Part shown: positions 18,184-26,870 of the stretch, one piece after another
Layout of the letters: every line of letters starts with the position of its first letter
Numbering within the stretch: position 1 is the stretch's first letter
Program-made: the position numbers and the translations under genes
NCBI RefSeq assembly: GCF_007829955.1
Contig: NZ_VIWX01000006.1
Location: 310,001 to 374,000 of the forward strand
DNA: 64,000 nt
Reading direction: 5' to 3'
From: Saccharopolyspora dendranthemae
Lineage (GTDB): Bacteria > Actinomycetota > Actinomycetes > Mycobacteriales > Pseudonocardiaceae
The notes under the pieces: model-generated
What the model was told of the DNA's origin: nothing
Database searches by the model: none
Seen by the model: only the letters and a program-made list of their open reading frames with translations

Positions 18184-19884
18184 TTAGACGAGGGGGAGCT
18201 GGAGGGCGGCGGGGGCCGTCGGCGGGACCGCCGGGGACTTCGGCTCGACCGGGACGACCTTGCGGTAGCCCTCGGACTGGTCCGGCCGGGTGTCGGCATC
18301 GCCCTTGTTCGGCCACAGGGAGAACGCGCGCTCCGCCTGCGCGGTGATGGTCAGCGACGGGTTGACGCCCAGGTTGGCGCTGACCGCCGAGCCGTCCACG
18401 ACCGACAGGGTCGGGTAGGACCACGCGCGGTGGTACGGGTCGATGACGCCGGTCTCGGGGCTGTCGCCGATGGCGCAGCCGCCGAGGAAGTGCGCGGTCA
18501 GCGGGATGTCGAACATCTCGCCCCAGGTTCCTCCGGCGATGCCGCCGATCTTCTCGGCGACCATGTCGTTGGCCTGCTCACCGGCCTCGATGTAGCTCGG
18601 GTTCGGCGAGCCGTGCCCCTGCGCGGAGGTCAGGAAGCGCTTGCCGAACAACCGCTTCACGCTGGTGGTCAGCGAGTTGTCGAGGCTCTGCATGACCAGC
18701 AGGATCACCGTGCGCTCGCTCCAGTTGCGGACCGAGAGCATCCGCAGCGACAGCAGCGGGTTCTCCCGGAGGAACTTCCCCAGCTGCTTCCACCGCGAGC
18801 CCTGGCTGCCCTTGGTCGCCGGGATCTGCAGCAGTCCCATCGCGTTGGCGCCCTTGGTGTAGCGGACCGGCTCGATGTGGGTGTCCTGGTCGGGGTGGAA
18901 CGAGGAGGTGATCGCGACACCGGTCGAGAAGTCCGTCTCGGGGTTCAGCTTGGCCACCTGCGATCCGATGATCGCCTCGGAGTTGGTGCGGGTGAGCTTC
19001 CCGAGCCGCGGGGAGAGCTTGGGCAGGTCACCGCTGTCGACGCTGCCGTGCAGCAGGTTCTGGGTGCCCCAGGTCCCGGCGGCGACCACGACCTGGTCGG
19101 CGCTGAAGATCTTCGGCTTGCGGTTGAGCTTCGCGCCGGTCCGGGAGGTGGCGATGCGCCAGCGCCCGTCGCGGCCCTTGCCGAGCCGGTTGACCGTGGT
19201 GAGCGGGAAGATCTCGGCGCCCGCCTTCTCCGCGAGGTGGAGGTAGTTCTTGACCAGCGTGTTCTTCGCTCCGACCCGACAGCCGGTCATGCAGGCGCCG
19301 CATTCGGTGCAGCCGGTGCGCGCCGGTCCCGCTCCGCCGAAGTAGGGGTCGGCGTCGGTGCGGCCCGGTTCGTTGAAGTACACGCCGACCGGGGTGCGGT
19401 GGAAGGTGTCGGCCACGCCCATGTCCGAGGCGACCTGCTTCATGACCACGTCGTGCGGGGTTTCCGAGGGCTGCTCGATCACACCGAGCATCTTGGTGGC
19501 CTGGTCGTAGTAGGGCGCCAGCTCCGACTCCCAGTCGGTGATGTGCGCCCACTGCGAGTCCTCGTAGAAGGGCTTGAGCGGCCGGTAGAGGGTGTTGGCG
19601 TAGTTGAGCGATCCACCGCCGACGCCGGCACCGGCCAGGATGAGCACGTCGCGGAGCATGTGGATCCGCTGCACGCCGTAGCAGCCCAGTTGCGGGGCCC
19701 ACAGGAACTTGCGCAGGTCCCAGGAGGTCTTCGGGAGCTCCTCGTCGGAGAACCGGCGCCCCGCCTCGAGCACCGCGACCCGGTAGCCCTTCTCGGTCAG
19801 GCGCAGGGCGGCGACGCTGCCGCCGAATCCCGAACCGATGACCACCACGTCGAAATCGGTACCACTACCACCACGTTGTGCCAT
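18184..19884 (-). CDS. choD: GMC-family oxidoreductase (ChoD / cholesterol-oxidase-like)
   Basis: 566 residues from ATG 19884. N-terminal FAD-binding DVVVIGSGFGGSVAALRL (Rossmann GxGxxG) and VLEAGRRFSDEE; GAGVGGGSLNYAN in the isoalloxazine region; C-terminal HFLGGCAIG and TLSVVDGSAVSANLGVNPSLTITAQAE, the GMC signature that contains the catalytic Asn. A Cys cluster, TGCTECGACMTGCRVGAKNT, sits mid-protein. This is the protein called ChoD in mycobacteria (Rv3409c), in the same gene context. Whether it truly oxidises cholesterol is uncertain. A longer frame to 19971 exists, but the ATG at 19884 fits the family start. Confidence 0.85.
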   Translation of the reverse strand: MAQRGGSGTDFDVVVIGSGFGGSVAALRLTEKGYRVAVLEAGRRFSDEELPKTSWDLRKFLWAPQLGCYGVQRIHMLRDVLILAGAGVGGGSLNYANTLYRPLKPFYEDSQWAHITDWESELAPYYDQATKMLGVIEQPSETPHDVVMKQVASDMGVADTFHRTPVGVYFNEPGRTDADPYFGGAGPARTGCTECGACMTGCRVGAKNTLVKNYLHLAEKAGAEIFPLTTVNRLGKGRDGRWRIATSRTGAKLNRKPKIFSADQVVVAAGTWGTQNLLHGSVDSGDLPKLSPRLGKLTRTNSEAIIGSQVAKLNPETDFSTGVAITSSFHPDQDTHIEPVRYTKGANAMGLLQIPATKGSQGSRWKQLGKFLRENPLLSLRMLSVRNWSERTVILLVMQSLDNSLTTSVKRLFGKRFLTSAQGHGSPNPSYIEAGEQANDMVAEKIGGIAGGTWGEMFDIPLTAHFLGGCAIGDSPETGVIDPYHRAWSYPTLSVVDGSAVSANLGVNPSLTITAQAERAFSLWPNKGDADTRPDQSEGYRKVVPVEPKSPAVPPTAPAALQLPLV

Positions 19885-19930
19885 GCGCGACAGACTAGAT
19901 GAAGCTACTCGGCAGTAGCTAGCCCCTGTT

Positions 19931-19975
19931 CCGGGTGGTGGGAGGGCAGGTTCACCGCTGCCCTCCCGCACCCGG
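19931..19975 (-). terminator. Terminator after guaB3
   Basis: GGGAGGGCAG and CTGCCCTCCC form the core of a hairpin extended by CCGGGTGG/GCACCCGG, 11 bases beyond the guaB3 stop. Confidence 0.7.
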
Positions 19976-19985
19976 AGGTCGGGCC

Positions 19986-21116
19986 TCAGCCGCGCAGCAT
20001 CAGGCCGACCTTCTGGAATTCCTTGAGGTCGCGGTAGCCGGTCTTGGCCATGGCCCGGCGCAGGCCGCCCATGAGGTTCAGCGTCCCGTACGGGTCGCTG
20101 CTGGGGCCGAAGAGCAGCGTTTCGAGGTCCGCGTCGGTGCCCGCGAAGCCGACGATCTCGCTGCGCGGCAGGTTCGGGTGCGCGGCGGCGGACGTCCAGT
20201 AGTAGCCCTGGGCGGGCGACTCGGTGGATTCGCTCAGCGCCTCGCCCAGCATCACGGCGTCGGCGCCGCAGGCGATGGCCTTGGCCATGTCACCGGAGTA
20301 GGACAGCGCGCCGTCGGCGATGACGTGCACGTAGCGGCCGCCGGTCTCGTCGAGGTAGTCGCGGCGGGCCGCGGCCGCGTCGGAGATCGCCGTGGCCATC
20401 GGCACGCCGATGCCCAGGACCTGGGTGGTCGTGGCGGCACGGGACTGGCCGAATCCGACGATCACACCGGCCGCGCCGGTGCGCATCAGGTGCATCGCGG
20501 TCCGGTAGTCGCCGACCCCACCGGCCACCACCGGCACGTCGAGCTCGTTGATGAAGCGCTTGAGGTTCAGCGGCTCGCCGTCGCGGGCCACGTGCTCGGC
20601 GGAGATGATCGTGCCCTGCACGAACAGCATCTCGACGCCCGCGGCCAGCAGGTCCGGCGTCAGCTCCTCGGCGTGCTGCGGGCTGACCCGAGCGGCGACC
20701 GTGACCCCGGAGTCCTTGACCTGCTTGAGGGCTTCGGTGAGCAGGTCGAGCCGGATCGGGGCGGCGTGCAGCTCCTGCAGCCGCGCGATCGGCGCCTCCA
20801 GGTCGCTGGTCTCCTCGGCGAGGCGGATCACGTCGGCGATCTTGTCCTCGACGTCGCTGTGCCGGGCCCACAGGCCTTCGGCGTTGAGCACGCCCAGCCC
20901 GCCGAGCTCGCCCATGCGCACAGCCGACGCGGGCGAGACAACCGCGTCGGTGGGGTGCATGATCGCCGGGATGTCGAAGCGGTAGGCATCGATCTGCCAG
21001 GCCAGCGACACGTCCTTGGACGAACGCGTGCGCCGCGAGGGCACGATCTCGACGTCCTCCAAGTCGTAGCCGCGCATGGCCGTCCGGCCCATGCCGATCT
21101 CAACCTGATCCCGCAC
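19986..21116 (-). CDS. guaB3: GuaB3, IMP-dehydrogenase-family protein lacking CBS domains and the catalytic Cys
   Basis: 376 residues from GTG 21116. The start GMGRTAMRGYDLEDVEIVPS is typical of actinobacterial GuaB3. The barrel is intact and there is no CBS insertion. The loop that carries the catalytic cysteine in IMPDH (GPGSICTTR) reads GQSRAATTT here, with Ala228 in the Cys position, so it cannot form the covalent E-XMP intermediate. The flavour of the family is that mycobacterial GuaB3 has no measurable IMPDH activity. It lies downstream of true guaB on the same strand and may be a regulator or a purine-binding partner. A repeat element separates the two. Confidence 0.88.
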   Translation of the reverse strand: MRDQVEIGMGRTAMRGYDLEDVEIVPSRRTRSSKDVSLAWQIDAYRFDIPAIMHPTDAVVSPASAVRMGELGGLGVLNAEGLWARHSDVEDKIADVIRLAEETSDLEAPIARLQELHAAPIRLDLLTEALKQVKDSGVTVAARVSPQHAEELTPDLLAAGVEMLFVQGTIISAEHVARDGEPLNLKRFINELDVPVVAGGVGDYRTAMHLMRTGAAGVIVGFGQSRAATTTQVLGIGVPMATAISDAAAARRDYLDETGGRYVHVIADGALSYSGDMAKAIACGADAVMLGEALSESTESPAQGYYWTSAAAHPNLPRSEIVGFAGTDADLETLLFGPSSDPYGTLNLMGGLRRAMAKTGYRDLKEFQKVGLMLRG

Positions 21117-21225
21117 CGTGAGTCCCTCCTAGCGGCGGATGTCCAGCGAGACATTCTCTCCGCAACCACCACACCCCCGCCGCGCGGGTCCCACGATCAC
21201 GCACCGCACCCGAGAGAACCCGCAC

Positions 21226-21397
21226 CGTCAGGCACGGGCCGAAGGTGCTTTCTCACTGCCCCACCCGAGCAACCGGCACCGCCGCGGGTTCTGACACGTC
21301 TTCTGGGGAGGACAGCCGCAGCGCCGCGTATCCGTCAAATACTCAAGTCGCGGATCCCGGCCCCAGAAGGCGTGTCAGGTTCCGCTACCCGCACCGC
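21226..21397 (+). repeat. Structured dispersed element, copy C
   Basis: Plus-strand copy between guaB3 and guaB, hence antisense to both. The 5' hairpin is degenerate (GGGCC-GAA-GGTGCTT). Main hairpin: CTGACACGTCTTCTGGGG (21291-21308) with CCCCAGAAGGCGTGTCAG (21361-21378), one T-C position that would be a G-U pair in the RNA of one sense. Loop GTAT/ATAC retained. It accounts for most of the 309-base gap. Confidence 0.85.
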
Positions 21398-21425
21398 CAC
21401 GCACAGGAACACTGAGCCTGAAAGA

Positions 21426-22937
21426 TCACCGAGTCGTGTAGTTAGGAGCTTCGACCGTCATGGTGATGTCGTGGGGGTGCGACTCCTTCAGCCCCGCCGC
21501 CGTGATCCGCACGAGCTTCGCGTCCTGCAGCTCCGGGATCGTGGTGGCCCCGGTGTAGCCCATACCGGAGCGGAGACCGCCCACGAGCTGGTCGACGACC
21601 TGGGACAGCGGGCCCCGGAACGGCACCCGGCCTTCGATGCCTTCGGGGACCAGCTTGTCCTCGGAGAGCACGTCGTCCTGGAAGTAGCGGTCCTTGGAGT
21701 AGGACTTGGCCTGCCCGCGCGTCTGCATCGCGCCGAGCGAACCCATGCCCCGGTAGACCTTGAACTGCTTGCCGTTGACGAGCACCAGGTCGCCGGGCGA
21801 TTCGGCGGTTCCGGCCAGGAGGCTGCCGAGCATGACGCTGCTGGCACCGGCGGCGATGGCCTTGCCGATGTCACCGGAGTACTGGATGCCGCCGTCGCCG
21901 ATGATCGGAACACCCGCGGGGGTGCAGGCCATGCTGGCCTCGTAGATCGCGCTGATCTGCGGGACGCCGACGCCGGCGACCACTCGGGTGGTGCAGATCG
22001 AGCCCGGTCCGACGCCGACCTTGACGGCGTCCGCGCCCGCGTCCACCAGCGCCTGCGCGCCGGCGCGGGAGGCGACGTTGCCGCCGATGACGTCGACGGA
22101 GTTGCCCAGTTCCTTCTTCAGCGTGGAGACGGTGTCCAGCACCGCGCGGGAGTGCCCGTGCGCGGTGTCCACGATCAGCACGTCCACACCGGCGTCGACC
22201 AGGGCCATCGCGCGCTCGTGCGAGTCGGCGCCGACACCGACGGCGGCACCGCACAGCAGCCGGCCGTCGGGGTCCTTGGTGGCGCTCGGGTACTGCTCGG
22301 TCTTGACGAAGTCCTTGACGGTGATCAGGCCGCGCAGCTTGCCCGCGCCATCAACGATCGGCAGCTTCTCGATCTTGTTCCGGCGCAGCAGGCCGAGCGC
22401 GGCGTCGGCGGTGACCCCGACCTGGGCCGTGATCAGCGGCGCGGTGGTCATCACCTCGCGGACCTTGCGCGTGTAGTCGACCTCGAAGCGCATGTCGCGG
22501 TTGGTGATGATGCCGACCAGCGTGCCGTCCGGGTCGGTCACCGGGACACCGGAGATCCGGAACCGGGCGCACAGCGCGTCGACCTCGGCGAGGGTGTCCT
22601 CCGGCGAACAGGTCACCGGGTCGGTCACCATGCCCGCCTCGGAGCGCTTCACGACCTCGACCTGGGAGGCCTGCTCCTCGACGGACAGGTTGCGCTGCAG
22701 GATGCCGACGCCGCCCTGGCGCGCCATCGCGATCGCCATGCGGGCCTCGGTCACGGTGTCCATCGCCGCCGACAGCAGCGGGACCCGCAGGCGGATGTTG
22801 CGCGAGAGCTGCGTCGAGGTGTCCACCGAGCTCGGGATGACGTCCGATTCGTCGGGGAGCAGGAGCACGTCATCGAAGGTCAGACCGAGCGTCGCGAACT
22901 TCGAGGGGAGGCCGGGTGCGGAGAGTTCGCTGGTCAT
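21426..22937 (-). CDS. guaB: Inosine-5'-monophosphate dehydrogenase
   Basis: Oxidises IMP to XMP with NAD, the committed step to GMP. From ATG 22937 the product is 503 residues. FATLGLTFDDVLLLPDESDV begins the barrel; two CBS motifs occupy the middle (MVTDPVTCSPEDTLAEVDAL; MTTAPLITAQVGVTADAALG); the catalytic loop is GVGPGSICTTR; the flap region has YRGMGSLGAM. In-frame GTG codons upstream (22973, 22958) would lengthen it slightly; AAGGAAGG lies just after them. It is divergent from the DUF5319 gene, as in mycobacteria (guaB2 and Rv3412). Confidence 0.97.
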   Translation of the reverse strand: MTSELSAPGLPSKFATLGLTFDDVLLLPDESDVIPSSVDTSTQLSRNIRLRVPLLSAAMDTVTEARMAIAMARQGGVGILQRNLSVEEQASQVEVVKRSEAGMVTDPVTCSPEDTLAEVDALCARFRISGVPVTDPDGTLVGIITNRDMRFEVDYTRKVREVMTTAPLITAQVGVTADAALGLLRRNKIEKLPIVDGAGKLRGLITVKDFVKTEQYPSATKDPDGRLLCGAAVGVGADSHERAMALVDAGVDVLIVDTAHGHSRAVLDTVSTLKKELGNSVDVIGGNVASRAGAQALVDAGADAVKVGVGPGSICTTRVVAGVGVPQISAIYEASMACTPAGVPIIGDGGIQYSGDIGKAIAAGASSVMLGSLLAGTAESPGDLVLVNGKQFKVYRGMGSLGAMQTRGQAKSYSKDRYFQDDVLSEDKLVPEGIEGRVPFRGPLSQVVDQLVGGLRSGMGYTGATTIPELQDAKLVRITAAGLKESHPHDITMTVEAPNYTTR

Positions 22938-23201
22938 GGCGAGGGATGTGCCTTCCTTCACGATATGGCCCACAAACCTTCAACGTGCGGCTTGCTGGGA
23001 TTACCACGGCGATCGCGTCGTGGGAGTCAGCTTGTGCTGATGAGCAACGCGGTGACGGGATACGGGATTCCCCAGATGATAGAGACCACAGGTCAGAACG
23101 CGATTGCCCCGTCCCGGCAGAGGTGCCCCAGACCACGGACCGCGTCCGCAGGCGTGTGAAACCAGCCCCGAGAGCCCCGCGCGGGCGATGCGCCCGGTAC
23201 C

Positions 23202-23597
23202 GTGCGGGCCGTGCCGCACGATCCGATGCCACCAGACCCGTTCGCGGGTGACCCGGAAGATCCGAGCATGGCACTCGGTGATCACGACGCCGAGGACGGC
23301 CCGCCGCTCGGCGACGAGGAGCGCGCCGAGCTGCTCGCCGATCTGACCGATCTGGCCGTCTACCAGGCACTGCTCGAACCGAGGGGCGTGCGGGGCATCG
23401 TGGTGGACTGCGCGGACTGCGGCGAGTGCCACTACCACGACTGGGAGTTGCTGCGTTCCAGTCTTTCCCAGCTCCTGCACGACGGTCGCATGCGCCCGCA
23501 CGAACCGGCCTTCGACCCGGACCCCGGCCAGTACGTCACCTGGGAGTACTGCCGCGGCTACGCGGACGGCATGACGGAGAGCGAAAGCGCTCTCTGA
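23202..23597 (+). CDS. DUF5319 family protein (Rv3412 homologue)
   Basis: 131 residues from GTG 23202 (GTG 23211 is an alternative). It opens with MPPDPFAGDPEDPS, then LLADLTDLAVYQALLEPRGV, VVDCADCGECHYHDWELLRS with three Cys and two His that could bind metal, and YVTWEYCRGYADGM. This sequence order is conserved across actinobacteria beside guaB. Soluble, function unknown. It diverges from guaB and its 3' end runs into a copy of the dispersed element. Confidence 0.88.
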   Translation: MRAVPHDPMPPDPFAGDPEDPSMALGDHDAEDGPPLGDEERAELLADLTDLAVYQALLEPRGVRGIVVDCADCGECHYHDWELLRSSLSQLLHDGRMRPHEPAFDPDPGQYVTWEYCRGYADGMTESESAL

Positions 23598-23619
23598 TCA
23601 CGCTCTGCCAAGCTGTTCA

Positions 23620-23790
23620 CGTCAGGCAAGCGCCGAAGGCGCTTTCTCCTCATTCCACGCACGCAACCGGCACCGCCGCGGGTTCTCAGACGTCGTCTGG
23701 CGAGGACAGCCGCAGCGCCGCGTATCCGTTCATACTCAAGTCGCGGATCCCGGAGCCAGACGGCGTCTGAGGTTCCGCCACCCGCACCGC
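23620..23790 (+). repeat. Structured dispersed element, copy D
   Basis: Begins 23 bases after the DUF5319 stop. 5' hairpin AAGCGCC-GAA-GGCGCTT (23628-23644), which changes an A-T pair of copy B to G-C on both arms. Main hairpin TCAGACGTCGTCTGGC (23686-23701) with GCCAGACGGCGTCTGA (23755-23770). Loop GTAT/ATAC retained. Ends just before the rsdA terminator. Confidence 0.85.
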
Positions 23791-23796
23791 TGAGCA

Positions 23797-23830
23797 GAAG
23801 GACCCCTTCTTCAGGGAAAAGGGGTCCTTC
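23797..23830. terminator. Bidirectional terminator between DUF5319 and rsdA
   Basis: GAAGGACCCCTT and AAGGGGTCCTTC, 12 perfect base pairs, seven bases beyond the rsdA stop and between convergent genes. Confidence 0.8.
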
Positions 23831-23837
23831 GCTGTGA

Positions 23838-24908
23838 TCAGGGTGTTGAGGTTTGCGGTTGGTTGGGGGGCCAGAACCATCCGCCCGACGTGGTCTCCGA
23901 ACTGCTGGTCTCGCTCGGCGACGTGGTCGGCGAGGTCGGACCGGTGGTGCTCGACGGCGGGGTCGTGCTGTCCGTCGGCGGGATGCCCGGGTCGGGCGGG
24001 AGCGGCTGCGACGGGGACGGCTGAGTCGTCGGGGGCAGCGTCGTGGTCGGCGTCGAGGACTGCGAGGACTCGCCGTCGCCCTCACCGATGCGCTTGGTCA
24101 GCGACTCGTGCGCGGCCGTGAGCTCGGACAGGCCGTGCTCGGCGTCGACGTGCTCCATCGACTCCTTCGCCGACCGCATCTTCTCCTCGGCATCGGCGTA
24201 GTGGCCGTCGTTCACCGCGCTCTCCGCGGTGGCGAGGTCCAACCGAGCCGAAGCCGCTGCCTGCACGGCGGTGGTGTGATCGTTGAAGAACACCTGGGCG
24301 ACGCCCCACAGCATGTCGCCGGGCTGCGCGTCCCGGGCGGCCACGCCGACACCGGTGAAGGTGATCATCAGAACCGCTGCCGCGGTGGCCACCGGGACGA
24401 GGTGCCTGCGCCGCAGGAAGCTGCGCGGCCTGCCGGCCTCGGCGATCGCCGCAACGGCGGTGTCCGTGTCCACCAGGTCACCGATCGGAGCCGAATCGAC
24501 GTCCTGACGCCAGGCCACCAGCAGTTGTTCCAGGCTGGGGCCGTCGCCGCCCGTTGCGGGCACGTCGGGATTCGTCCCGCCCAGCGCGTCGAGGAGGACG
24601 TCGTCCTCTTGCAACGCGGCCAGGTCGATCGGTTCGTCGCTGAAGTCGTCGAGATCACCGAGCTCCTCGTCCGCGTCTCCGCGCGGGCGGAAGGTCAGCA
24701 CCTCGGCACCGGCCTCTTCGCGGGAGTCCTCGGGCTCGTCCGAGCCGGAGTCCCGGTGGTTGTCGCTCAGTTCCGTTCCTTCGCCTGCGGATCCCTCAAG
24801 GGGAGCCGAGTCCCGCTCGTCAGCATGGGTCGAACGGTCCTGCTCCACGGCGGATTCCTCGGCGGGGTCGCCTCCCAGCTCCCCTCCGGGCCCTTTCCGC
24901 TCAGCCAT
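23838..24908 (-). CDS. rsdA: Anti-sigma-D factor RsdA
   Basis: 356 residues. A long acidic head contains FSDEPIDLAALQEDDVLLDALG, the SigD-binding helix conserved in RsdA proteins. Then come LEQLLVAWRQDVDSAPIGDL, a single membrane helix (HLVPVATAAAVLMITFTGVG), an extracytoplasmic anti-sigma domain (AQPGDMLWGVAQVFFN) and a Pro/Ser/Thr-rich tail ending in a Trp-containing GGWFWPPN. It holds sigma D at the membrane until proteolysis releases it. It follows sigD directly, with only one base between its start and the sigD stop, a standard co-expressed pair. Confidence 0.93.
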   Translation of the reverse strand: MAERKGPGGELGGDPAEESAVEQDRSTHADERDSAPLEGSAGEGTELSDNHRDSGSDEPEDSREEAGAEVLTFRPRGDADEELGDLDDFSDEPIDLAALQEDDVLLDALGGTNPDVPATGGDGPSLEQLLVAWRQDVDSAPIGDLVDTDTAVAAIAEAGRPRSFLRRRHLVPVATAAAVLMITFTGVGVAARDAQPGDMLWGVAQVFFNDHTTAVQAAASARLDLATAESAVNDGHYADAEEKMRSAKESMEHVDAEHGLSELTAAHESLTKRIGEGDGESSQSSTPTTTLPPTTQPSPSQPLPPDPGIPPTDSTTPPSSTTGPTSPTTSPSETSSSETTSGGWFWPPNQPQTSTP

Positions 24909-25481
24909 TCAGACCACCTCCTCCGCGGACAGCGTCTTCCGCAACCGGGCTAGTGCGCGATGTTGTGCCACGCGCACAGCACCCGGTGTCGAGCCGACCG
25001 CTTCGGCGGTTTCCTCTGCCGACAGCCCGACTACCACCCGGAGCAGCAAGATCTCCCGCTGCTTGGCCGGAAGGATTTGGAGCAACTGCGCCATCCTGCC
25101 CGAGAGCTCACCCTGCATCGCCCGCTGCTCTGGACCGGCGTCGGACTCCGGGGTGTCCGGCATGTCCGCGACCGGTTCAGAACGGTTGCGAGCTGACGCA
25201 CGGTGGGCATCAGCCACCTTGTGCGCGGCGATGCCGTACACGAACGCCAAGAAGGGACGACCCTGGTCCTTGTAAGTGGGCAGCGCGGTGAGTACCGCCA
25301 GGCACACTTCCTGGGCAACGTCGTCCGCCGAAGCGAACGACCTCTCGTTTCGTCCGACCCTGGCGCGGCAGTACCGCACCACCAAAGGACGGATTTCAGC
25401 CAGCAAGCGCTCTATCGACTGACGATCGCCGTCGACGGCGGCGCTTACAAGAGCGTCCAGCCCGTCCCCCACATTGGTCAT
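24909..25481 (-). CDS. sigD: RNA polymerase ECF-like sigma factor SigD
   Basis: 190 residues from ATG 25481. Region 2 reads YCRARVGRNERSFASADDVAQEVCLAVLTALP, here with the conserved DDVAQEV, followed by FLAFVYGIAAHKVADAHR. Region 4 has LPAKQREILLLRVVVGLSAE and GSTPGAVRVAQHRALARLR. The sequence and the rsdA gene behind it identify SigD. In mycobacteria SigD affects ribosomal and growth-phase genes. GTG or ATG codons up to 25553 would extend the N-terminus without matching the family. The start of rsdA abuts its stop. Confidence 0.93.
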   Translation of the reverse strand: MTNVGDGLDALVSAAVDGDRQSIERLLAEIRPLVVRYCRARVGRNERSFASADDVAQEVCLAVLTALPTYKDQGRPFLAFVYGIAAHKVADAHRASARNRSEPVADMPDTPESDAGPEQRAMQGELSGRMAQLLQILPAKQREILLLRVVVGLSAEETAEAVGSTPGAVRVAQHRALARLRKTLSAEEVV

Positions 25482-25977
25482 CGCAGACAGCAGCCCTGGT
25501 GTTACGCGTTCAAGCGATTCGGATTTGCCCGGCGAGTTTCGCGTGCACCGCACGCTGCGCCGTGGTCACCGTACCGGGCAGGAGGCGTTCGCAGAACAGG
25601 GACCGGGGATCGGGGGCCGTCGTCGTCACACATCCACATCTACCAGAAGCTGGGGTCGGTGACGTTTGCCGAGGCCACCGACATCTTTGTGGTGCATGGG
25701 AAGGGGTTCGGAGACGATCTTCACAACGTCTGCCGAAGGTGCGCGGCGGCGGCGACGGCCGAGTGGAGAGGGTTCTCGCCGCCGGCACCTGGAAGCCCGG
25801 CCGATCGGAGGTGGCTATGGCCCACATCACGAAACTCCGCGGTTCGCCGCGAAACACGGCGAGTGCGGCGCGATGCGAGCCACAGCCACTTCCGAAGCGT
25901 CAGCTCACCGGAAGGCACTCTCGTCGGACGGCCACCGGCGTCCCCCAACTCCGTACCGGTGGCGTCTGATCATCGAC
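25482..25977. other. Intergenic stretch between sigD and the BldM-like gene
   Basis: 496 bases. Several open frames cross it on both strands, but none has a family-like sequence or a good ribosome binding site. It should hold the sigD promoter (minus strand). I see no strong hairpin. Confidence 0.4.
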
Positions 25978-26574
25978 TCAAGCGACGAGGCCGCGGCGGA
26001 ACCCGTGCGCCACCGCTTGAGCGCGGTCGCGGACGCCGAGCTTGCGGAACAGCCGGCGAGCGTGGGTTTTGACCGTGTCCTCGGAGAGGTAGAGCTCGCG
26101 GCCGATCTGGCCGTTGCTCTTGCCCTGACTCATGCCGCGCAGCACCTGGAGCTCGCGCTCCGTGAGCTGCACGCCGGGGTCGGACGGTTGGCGGGGTGCG
26201 GGCACCGAGGTGCTGGCCAGCGTGTGGGCCAACGCCGCGACGAGCTCGGGCCGGGAGGCGTCCCAGCGGAGGTAACCGCGGGCACCACCGGCGATGGCCG
26301 CGGCGATGCTCGCCGCGTCGTCGGGGGCACCGAAGACGATCACATTCGCTTGGGGGTGCGCGGAAACGAGCCGGCGCGTGGCCTCGACACCGTTGGGCAC
26401 GGCGCGCTGGGTTCCCACCAGCACGACGTCCACGGCCTGCCGCGAGAAACGGGCCAACAGCTCGTCGCCATGCGCGACGCAATCGATCCGGCTCACTCCG
26501 GGGACAGCTGACATCACACGAGTGAGCCCTTCCCGGACGCTACGTCGGTCATCGCAGATCAAGACCGTCGTCAC
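25978..26574 (-). CDS. bldM: BldM-like orphan response regulator with a degenerate receiver
   Basis: 198 residues from GTG 26574, which has AAGGAG five bases upstream; this start is much better than the TTG/ATG codons further out. The C-terminal HTH (LTERELQVLRGMSQGKSNGQ, then LYLSEDTVKTHARRLFRKLG, ending FRRGLV) is nearly the same as Streptomyces BldM. The receiver keeps the acidic pair Asp8-Asp9, but the phospho-acceptor position is Gly54 (VVLVGTQ), the switch Thr is Gly82 (VIVFGAPDD) and the switch Lys is Trp104 (YLRWDAS). It therefore cannot be controlled by phosphorylation. BldM works with WhiI in Streptomyces sporulation; the gene sits between sigD and the whiB3/whiD gene as it does there. 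Confidence 0.85.
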   Translation of the reverse strand: MTTVLICDDRRSVREGLTRVMSAVPGVSRIDCVAHGDELLARFSRQAVDVVLVGTQRAVPNGVEATRRLVSAHPQANVIVFGAPDDAASIAAAIAGGARGYLRWDASRPELVAALAHTLASTSVPAPRQPSDPGVQLTERELQVLRGMSQGKSNGQIGRELYLSEDTVKTHARRLFRKLGVRDRAQAVAHGFRRGLVA

Positions 26575-26843
26575 GGGAACTCCTTCCTGCAGGCGAGTGA
26601 CGTTCCACAACACCTATCGGACGCATGCGGCGAAACCTTGACACGATCCGGTGCTTAATCCGTCCAGAGTTCGTGTGGCTGACACTCGCGGGGGACGTTC
26701 ACCGGAACGGAGCAAGCGCTTCCCGTCACCCCTTGAATGATCTCGTCCACGCGCCATACCTGCGATGTTCACCCGATCGCTGAGAATGTGACGATCACTT
26801 CGCCCGTCCGAACGAACATCGTCTCCGGCCCCGCAAATGGTTC

Positions 26844-26859
26844 TGTGATTTGGGTCACA
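26844..26859. promoter_or_regulatory. Candidate Crp-type site TGTGA-N6-TCACA
   Basis: TGTGATTTGGGTCACA is a perfect Crp-consensus palindrome. It lies in the 296-base gap upstream of the BldM-like gene (270 bases from its start) and just after the MerR gene. Nothing else in 26575-26870 is convincing. Confidence 0.45.
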
Positions 26860-26870
26860 CCGGGCTCAAC

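Noticed and set aside
19935..23159. Open frame of 1074 codons on the plus strand
   Set aside because: It lies opposite guaB3 and guaB, which have full family motifs. Long antisense frames are usual in GC-rich DNA.
25499..25969. Overlapping frames between sigD and the BldM-like gene
   Set aside because: None resembles a protein family or has a good start.
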